This document shows positions 59,066-64,000 of a stretch of 64,000 bases of DNA, in pieces (position 1 is the stretch's first letter; every line of letters begins with the position of its first letter). This DNA comes from Gloeocapsa sp. PCC 7428 (lineage in GTDB: Bacteria; Cyanobacteriota; Cyanobacteriia; Cyanobacteriales; Chroococcidiopsidaceae): positions 2,852,001-2,916,000 of the forward strand of contig NC_019745.1 in NCBI RefSeq assembly GCF_000317555.1, in the 5' to 3' direction. Made by a program: the position numbers and the translations under genes. Under the pieces are notes generated by a model. That model worked only from the letters and a program-made list of their open reading frames with translations. It was not told the origin of the DNA and did not search any database.

Positions 59066-59758
59066 TTAGACACTTATTAATTTTCTTCGGGTTTTTACTA
59101 TCTCAGGTGTATGCCTATTTTTATCATCTTGTCCTTGAAATCCAAGCCTTTCATAAACACTACCACCTATCCCAGGGATAACTTCTCCTTTGGAAGTCTG
59201 CTGATCGTCTTTAGCAAAATAAAAGAATCGAAACTTATCGTAAGTAGATTGTTCAAATGCATTGCGTAGTTTTTCTTCTGCTTTATAATAAATCACTGGA
59301 GCTACTATAAAAATATTTTCAGGTTCGATATTCTGAATTAGGTTAATCAGATTAGTTTTAACTACACAGGCTCCTGAGATAATAGACTTAACGATAATTA
59401 AATAATTAACAGTACTTGAAGGTTCTTGATATTTTCTTAAAATTGGGGCAACAGTTATATCTTCCACTTCAAACGGAGAAAAACGCTGATTCCAAAAACA
59501 CGCAAAAGCAACTTTTGGAAGCTGCTTTTCTAGGCGTAAGAGCATACCTTTGGCTAAAAAATCAGCGTCTTCAACTGTACAAGCAAGATATACATTGCAT
59601 TGCTCGTGACTAATTTGAGCTAAGATTACATCACCCAGAGCCATACCAAGTTTAACCATAGTGGTTCTATAAAGATCTGGCGCACTATTCTTATCTGCTA
59701 GAGCCTCTAGCAATATCTTGGTCCTTTCATTGGCAAACTCTGAGTAGGTTCTTGTCAT
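59066..59758 (-). CDS. Uracil-phosphoribosyltransferase-like protein partnered with a nuclease
   Basis: A 230-residue soluble protein. Residues 119-131 (YLIIVKSIISGAC) sit where phosphoribosyltransferases have the PRPP loop (typically LIVDDVISTGGT), but the acidic pair is Val-Lys. Residues 195-207 (PGIGGSVYERLGF) resemble the PGLGDAGDRLF uracil-binding end of uracil phosphoribosyltransferases. It is therefore probably a UPRT-fold protein with altered PRPP binding. The start overlaps the stop of the upstream nuclease gene by ATGA. It has few GC-rich codons and no HIP1 site, unlike its neighbours. Confidence 0.6.
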   Translation of the reverse strand: MTRTYSEFANERTKILLEALADKNSAPDLYRTTMVKLGMALGDVILAQISHEQCNVYLACTVEDADFLAKGMLLRLEKQLPKVAFACFWNQRFSPFEVEDITVAPILRKYQEPSSTVNYLIIVKSIISGACVVKTNLINLIQNIEPENIFIVAPVIYYKAEEKLRNAFEQSTYDKFRFFYFAKDDQQTSKGEVIPGIGGSVYERLGFQGQDDKNRHTPEIVKTRRKLISV

Positions 59759-60654
59759 ATTAGGAATCCCTCAAGTTCATCGAAGCAAGTAGGTTTATGC
59801 CTTTTAACAATTTCCTGAAATCTCTTAAACTCCTCTTTATCACAACTGTAGGGTAAGATGCCCACGTCAAGTCCGTCTTTGTACTTCCAATGTAGAAACC
59901 CCTTAGTCAGATTATATTGGAAATCCTCGATCTTGCTCAAAATATTTTCGACTTCAGGGTCTAACTGCCATTCTTTACTAAAAGAACGAATAAAGGAAGG
60001 TGTTGATGCTTGAGCTTTTTTTAAAATATCCTTAAGAGAATTGAACTTACTACTGGATGTCCAGGCTCCTAGTAGTACAAAGGCTACACATTCAATCTTA
60101 TCTGGCTCTGGATTGTCAGAAGCACATAGGTACTCTATAGCTTGTCGAAAAGAATCTTTCTTAATAACTTTTTCTAAGCTATCTTCATAGGGAAAGTAAA
60201 TTACTTGGCTATACTTCTCAATAGAATTCGGAATATCTACTTCTAACTTAGCTAGGAGATTTTTGCAAGAAACTACTAAGTGTAATTGTGATTCTTTTGA
60301 TAGCGACTTATTTAACTGATGCTGTTTCTGAAAGTCGTTAGCGATTGAGCGCTTAGATTTTTTACTCCAAGTGAGATCTAAACTATTTTTAAGCTGATAA
60401 TGTCGAAGAATACTTTTATCTATAAACTCAACGATTAAATCGTCAACAAATGCCAAAACTTGATTTGATATGTGTATTTCTTGATTTTCTTCAAGCACTT
60501 CTGGAGATAAAAGAACTATTTGATAAATAGCAAAGTAATTTTCGTATGTGTTACCTTTTGCGTTGTTGCTTCCACCACGATTTTTATCCTTCAAATATTT
60601 GAGTTCATCATCGCCAAAAAGCTTTCTAATCAGTGCCTCTTCATCCATCTGCAA
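59755..60654 (-). CDS. DUF4297/PD-(D/E)XK-like nuclease
   Basis: 299 residues (or from M3). Residues 26-48 have a Gly-rich NRGGSNNAKGNTYENYFAIY segment with a conserved-type Glu38, followed by Asp71-Asp72 in AFVDDLIVEF and Gln87-x-Lys89 in RHYQLKNS. The E..D..QxK order is that of the PD-(D/E)XK nucleases called DUF4297, which occur as Cap4-type and other anti-phage effectors. The C-terminal 200 residues are helical and unrecognised. It is the first gene of a two-gene operon with the PRTase-like gene. Confidence 0.6.
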   Translation of the reverse strand: MQMDEEALIRKLFGDDELKYLKDKNRGGSNNAKGNTYENYFAIYQIVLLSPEVLEENQEIHISNQVLAFVDDLIVEFIDKSILRHYQLKNSLDLTWSKKSKRSIANDFQKQHQLNKSLSKESQLHLVVSCKNLLAKLEVDIPNSIEKYSQVIYFPYEDSLEKVIKKDSFRQAIEYLCASDNPEPDKIECVAFVLLGAWTSSSKFNSLKDILKKAQASTPSFIRSFSKEWQLDPEVENILSKIEDFQYNLTKGFLHWKYKDGLDVGILPYSCDKEEFKRFQEIVKRHKPTCFDELEGFLI

Positions 60655-60912
60655 TCTTTAAATAAATTTAGGCGAGTACAAAAGTACTTATTAAATTCAT
60701 CCTATTCTATCTGTCTGTTACCAGTAGCAAATTTGTACAGATAGTTTGTTGTTGCGACCAAACACGGAAGTGTGAAGCGTTGGTTTGTTGTCATACGTAG
60801 ATGTGCGATCGCGCTTAGTGAGCTTAAAACTATTTATGATGACTTTGCTCTACCAAAGCGTGTTAAGATACTTATCGATTCTGAAAGCTGTGTTGAAAAG
60901 GTTGATTTAAAC
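60655..60912. promoter_or_regulatory. Divergent promoter region of the nuclease operon and psbK
   Basis: About 260 bp; the larger ORF across it (from 60772) is the psbK leader read through and is not called as coding. One short HIP1-like GCGATCGCG lies near 60808. Confidence 0.5.
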
Positions 60913-61050
60913 ATGGAAGCTGCAATGTTGTTAGCAAAACTCCCAGAGGCTTATTCAATTCTAGATCCCTTGGTAGACGTTCTTCCTATTATTCCAGTAT
61001 TTTTCTTGTTGCTCGCGTTTGTGTGGCAAGCAGCTATCGGCTTTAAGTAA
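60913..61050 (+). CDS. psbK: Photosystem II reaction centre protein K
   Basis: A 45-residue precursor starting [19 protein letters not shown]; the mature protein begins at KLPEAY and has one transmembrane helix ending [10 protein letters not shown]. The ATG at 60913 is the family start; the frame runs back to 60772. PsbK is a small subunit at the CP43 side of photosystem II. Confidence 0.96.
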   Translation: MEAAMLLAKLPEAYSILDPLVDVLPIIPVFFLLLAFVWQAAIGFK

Positions 61051-61108
61051 GCATAAATTACTAGACAAAATTTCATGAGGACAGGCTAAGTTACCTGTCC
61101 TTAATTGT

Positions 61109-61666
61109 TTAACTGCGATTGCCAATAGATTTTTGAAAAGCAGGTCGTTCTGATAATCGTTTCATATAATTGAGAACATCAGGATAGTTGCTAAGGTCTA
61201 ACTTGAGCATAATTGGGATGTAGCAAAGCATCGAACCGACGGCAACATCGGTAACGCTAAAAGAATCGCCTAGTAAAAACGGTTGTCGAGACAAAATTTC
61301 GTTCAATGGTGTTAATAAGCGAGGCATTTCGCGATCGCGGCTCGCTTCGACAAAAATTCCAGGTCCTAGCGTAGCATTAGCAAATAGCACCCATTGTGCG
61401 GCAATTGCCCGTTCTTCAGGTGACGAAATTTCTTTACCATATTTTTCAGCAAGATACAATAAAATTGCGCCAGATTCCCAAAGTTGAAAATCTCCATCAA
61501 CAATCGCCGGAACTTTGCCCATCGGGTTGGTCGCGAGAAAATCAGCTTGGCGGTGTTCTCCAGCTTGCATATCCAGCAAGACAAATTCGTAAGGAACGGC
61601 TAATTCTTCCAAATACCATTGAACAATCGACGCACGGCTACGCGCGCCACCATAGAGTTTGAGCAT
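61109..61666 (-). CDS. Glutathione S-transferase
   Basis: A 185-residue GST. The thioredoxin-fold part starts MLKLYGGARSRASIVQWYLEEL, with NPMGKVPAIVDGD and LWESGAILLYLAEKYG as the glutathione site. The helical domain has DSFSVTDVAVGSML. It is shorter than average in the C-terminal domain. The convergent psbK is 58 bp away. Confidence 0.93.
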   Translation of the reverse strand: MLKLYGGARSRASIVQWYLEELAVPYEFVLLDMQAGEHRQADFLATNPMGKVPAIVDGDFQLWESGAILLYLAEKYGKEISSPEERAIAAQWVLFANATLGPGIFVEASRDREMPRLLTPLNEILSRQPFLLGDSFSVTDVAVGSMLCYIPIMLKLDLSNYPDVLNYMKRLSERPAFQKSIGNRS

Positions 61667-61681
61667 GATTAGCTTTGATAT

Positions 61682-62146
61682 TTACAGGACTTTGTGAGTA
61701 TAATCGTGCTGCTTCACATTGTCTTCTTTTGTGACAACGCGTTGCATATTTAACACGCGCTTGCGCTCAGTCGAGTAATTAAAGTCACTACGGATTGTAC
61801 CTTGCGGAATATGTTCCTGCGCGACAGGACGAGCTTTATAGGTACGTGCAGCGGCGATCGCGCGTTGCACAAACTCCTCACTAAACTGCGCCGCAGCGGG
61901 ACATTCTGCGGGTTTCTGGGGTTGATCGCCTGCGAGTACCGCACCTAAAGTCGTTCCCCACGCTTGTTGATAGGAAGTTGGAATACCTTTGACGATCGCT
62001 TCTAACGCCGCCGACGGAATTGGTTCGATAATTTGCAATTCATGTACTTCTCCCTCTGCTTTGACAAAGCAAGTCGCTAAGCCAAGCACAAGATAATCAT
62101 TTTCCGTTAAATCGGGAGCATCAGGATAGACAGAAGCTGTTGCCAT
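61682..62146 (-). CDS. Cyanobacterial hypothetical protein
   Basis: 154 residues, soluble. It has an N-terminal NDYLVLGLATCFVKAEGEVHELQIIEPIPSAALEAIV region and a basic C-terminus with RKRVLNMQRVVTKED. No family motif is recognised. It lies 15 bp upstream of the GST gene on the same strand, so the two are probably cotranscribed. Confidence 0.65.
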   Translation of the reverse strand: MATASVYPDAPDLTENDYLVLGLATCFVKAEGEVHELQIIEPIPSAALEAIVKGIPTSYQQAWGTTLGAVLAGDQPQKPAECPAAAQFSEEFVQRAIAAARTYKARPVAQEHIPQGTIRSDFNYSTERKRVLNMQRVVTKEDNVKQHDYTHKVL

Positions 62147-62486
62147 AAGATTGCCATCAATTCTTCAAGGGACTGACACACGAGAGTGGTAGTGGTTGCA
62201 TTGTACCAATTTGATGTACTGCTCCTAACGAGTCCATATCTATCGTAAAGATTGATCTGAAGTCGCAAGTATTAGGTTACTAGCCACTGTATTAATATTT
62301 ACACTTCTGGAATGGAACCAACGAAGGATGAAGGATCAAGCATAGAGGTGAAGTATGAAAGTATGAATATTTCATGTTTGAAGATCAACATTCAGACACC
62401 TGAATAACTGACACAAAAGCAAAACCATTACTGCCAAGAAAGTTATACGTTATAGGGTATTGAGCTATTGCTCAGTTATATTAATT
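62147..62486. other. Intergenic region, no gene seen
   Basis: About 340 bp between divergent genes, AT-rich, with both promoters expected. No repeat or RNA gene is recognised. Confidence 0.5.
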
Positions 62487-63155
62487 ATGAATAGTCAATC
62501 ATTAAAATCGCCTCAAGCTTATCAACATCAACGCCAACCAGTCACCTGGAAGCAAGATTCGTTGGCATCTCAGTCACAAATATTGCCAGATAAGTTTTTA
62601 CGTAGTTATGCGCGCTCCAAGGCGCAACAAGGAGACTATACAGAAGCGATCGCTTTACTCGATCAGCTAATTACCCGCCATCCAGAAGATGCGATTGACT
62701 ACAACAATCGCGGGTTAATTTATTTCCAAAGCGGGCAATTGTGTCCGGCACTTGCTGATTATAACACCGCAATTCAACTCAAACCGACATTAGCTAGTGC
62801 TTATAACAATCGCGCGAATTGTTATGCTGCGTGTGGGCAATTAACAGAAGCACTCGCCGACTATGATACAGCGATTGACCTCAATCCTAGTTATGTGCGA
62901 GCTTGGATCAACCGTGGAATTACATTACGCGAATTAGGACAATACGAACAAGCTATTGAAAACTTTGATATTGCTGAAATTTTAGGTCAATTGCCCGCAA
63001 ACATTTACGCTGAACGCGGTCGGACGTACCATCTATGGGGAGACTGGAATTTAGCGATCGCTGACTATCGTCGTGCGCTTGAGTTAATATCAGAAGACGA
63101 TCTACGCCTGCGTTACCAAGTCGAAAATTGGTTGGCGCTGTTAATTAAAAGTTAG
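62487..63155 (+). CDS. Tetratricopeptide-repeat protein
   Basis: 222 residues from ATG 62487 (MNSQSLKSPQ); the frame opens at a TTG nine codons earlier. At least four TPR units are visible (QQGDYTEAIALLDQLI, NNRGLIYFQSGQLCPALADY, NNRANCYAACGQLTEALADY, INRGITLRELGQYEQAIENF, then a fifth). TPR proteins act as protein-protein scaffolds; the partner is unknown. It precedes the PBP2 gene in the same direction. Confidence 0.9.
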   Translation: MNSQSLKSPQAYQHQRQPVTWKQDSLASQSQILPDKFLRSYARSKAQQGDYTEAIALLDQLITRHPEDAIDYNNRGLIYFQSGQLCPALADYNTAIQLKPTLASAYNNRANCYAACGQLTEALADYDTAIDLNPSYVRAWINRGITLRELGQYEQAIENFDIAEILGQLPANIYAERGRTYHLWGDWNLAIADYRRALELISEDDLRLRYQVENWLALLIKS

Positions 63156-63252
63156 TTGTTCGTTGTCGGGTAATAGGTAATGGATATTGTTTTCAATTAC
63201 CAATGACCAATTACCAGCCCCTAAATTACTATTTATTGTTGTACACTGGTTC

Positions 63253-64000
63253 ATGGCTTTCTTCCAGCCTCAATTTACTGGAAAAAATAATGCTGCACGG
63301 ACTGTAGGACGCGATCGCCAATCACTAGCGATCGTGTTGAGTATCACTATAATCTTATTCGGCGGTATAGGTAGCCGTTTAGCATATTTGCAGTTAATTG
63401 AAGGGGCGCAACTGCGACAGCTAGCAGATAGTAACCGAATACGGTTAATTCCGAAACAACCCGAACGGGGCAACATTTTTGACCGTAATGGCAAAATTTT
63501 AGCAAGTAGTCGTCTATCTCATGCGGTCTATATTTGGCCGCAAGCGCCTAAAAAAGCAACTTGGCAAACTACGCGAACTCGTCTAGCAAAGATTCTCAAC
63601 ATCCCAGAAACCGAAATTCAACAGCGATTAGACAAAGCTGGAGATAATTCACCTACATTAGTACGAATTGCGCGCGACCTTAATCCGGCTCAAATTACCG
63701 CTTTAGCTGAATATCGCAACGAACTACGCGACGTTGAAGTATATATCGAAGCTGTACGCAATTATCCCAACCAAGAAATTGCGGCTCATGTTCTTGGGTA
63801 TACAGGAGAAATGAACGATGAAGAGTTAGCGAAAAAGCGTAGTGAAGGGTATCGCTTAGGAGATGTAATTGGCAAAATGGGTGTAGAATCCGCGTTTGAA
63901 CAGCAGCTACGCGGAGAATGGGGCGGTCAACAGGTTGAAGTTGATGGCGCTGGGCGAATTTTGCGACTTTTGGGCGAAAAACCAGCTAAACCAGGGCGCG
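63253..64000 (+). CDS. mrdA: Penicillin-binding protein 2, N-terminal part
   Basis: Runs off the window; 249 codons are visible. A transmembrane segment (about 23-45: LAIVLSITIILFGGIGSRL) is followed by the class B PBP pedestal with RLIPKQPERGNIFDRNGKILA, YPNQEIAAHVLGYTGEM and GDVIGKMGVESAFEQQLRG. The transpeptidase SxxK site would lie beyond the edge. PBP2 cross-links lateral-wall peptidoglycan with RodA. Confidence 0.93.
   Translation, partial: MAFFQPQFTGKNNAARTVGRDRQSLAIVLSITIILFGGIGSRLAYLQLIEGAQLRQLADSNRIRLIPKQPERGNIFDRNGKILASSRLSHAVYIWPQAPKKATWQTTRTRLAKILNIPETEIQQRLDKAGDNSPTLVRIARDLNPAQITALAEYRNELRDVEVYIEAVRNYPNQEIAAHVLGYTGEMNDEELAKKRSEGYRLGDVIGKMGVESAFEQQLRGEWGGQQVEVDGAGRILRLLGEKPAKPGR

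Noticed and set aside
60772-60912. N-terminal extension of psbK
   Set aside because: PsbK precursors start at [12 protein letters not shown]; the upstream 47 codons are not PsbK-like and are taken as leader.

Overview
The window is chromosomal DNA from a cyanobacterium. It carries petB/petD, psaF/psaJ/psaL, psbK, a ctpA-type D1 C-terminal protease, Tic22-like and Ycf52-like proteins, and many copies of the octamer GCGATCGC (HIP1), which is typical of cyanobacteria. Several gene pairs (remA-gmk, purC followed by an Omp85 gene, the lpx cluster) also fit. The lineage cannot be fixed by reading alone; a unicellular or Nostocales-related genome with many small dispersed repeats is plausible. I see no CRISPR array, rRNA operon, prophage or intact IS element.

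Layout. 1-4.5 kb: start of a leftward membrane-protein gene, a degenerate MBL-fold protein, a nested small-repeat cluster, ctpA, divergent petBD and a zinc-ribbon membrane protein. 4.5-12.7 kb: exported hypotheticals, an RDD/pentapeptide fusion and a large GGDEF-EAL sensor. 12.8-19.7 kb: purC and the outer-membrane cluster bamA/omp85-lpxC-fabZ-lpxA-lpxB. 19.7-26.1 kb: a solitary C5 DNA methyltransferase, a CyaC-type hybrid kinase/adenylate cyclase and prfC. 26.5-33 kb: DUF4870, an alpha/beta hydrolase, hemB, DUF29 and a metallophosphoesterase. 33-37 kb: a zinc-uptake locus (znuC, znuA, divergent SLH porin) without a permease gene. 37-40.4 kb: rqcH-like NFACT, remA, gmk. 40.6-42.2 kb: psaF-psaJ-psaL. 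42.3-49.8 kb: tsaD, hydrolase, two GNATs, tRNA-Pro(TGG), Tic22-like, prmC, tsaC and a degenerate histidine kinase. 50-55.2 kb: puuE, comF, a PPC-domain protein, cobS, tgt.

55.2-60.9 kb is an accessory stretch lying between tgt and psbK. It holds two MITE-like repeats, the broken remains of an MNT/HEPN toxin-antitoxin pair, an APC permease overlapping a lipoprotein-type methyltransferase, and a leftward two-gene operon. That operon encodes a DUF4297/PD-(D/E)XK-like nuclease followed, with an ATGA overlap, by a protein resembling uracil phosphoribosyltransferases. It is the best candidate for an undescribed, probably defence-related, system in the window. 61-64 kb: GST, a cyanobacterial hypothetical, a TPR protein and the start of a PBP2 gene that runs off the right edge.

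How the genes work together: photosynthetic electron transport (b6f, PSI, PsbK, D1 maturation), envelope biogenesis (Omp85, lipid A, PBP2), translation quality (RF3, PrmC, TsaC, TsaD, NFACT, Tgt), second-messenger signalling (cAMP, c-di-GMP) and zinc homeostasis. Families are assigned from remembered motifs; no database search was run.
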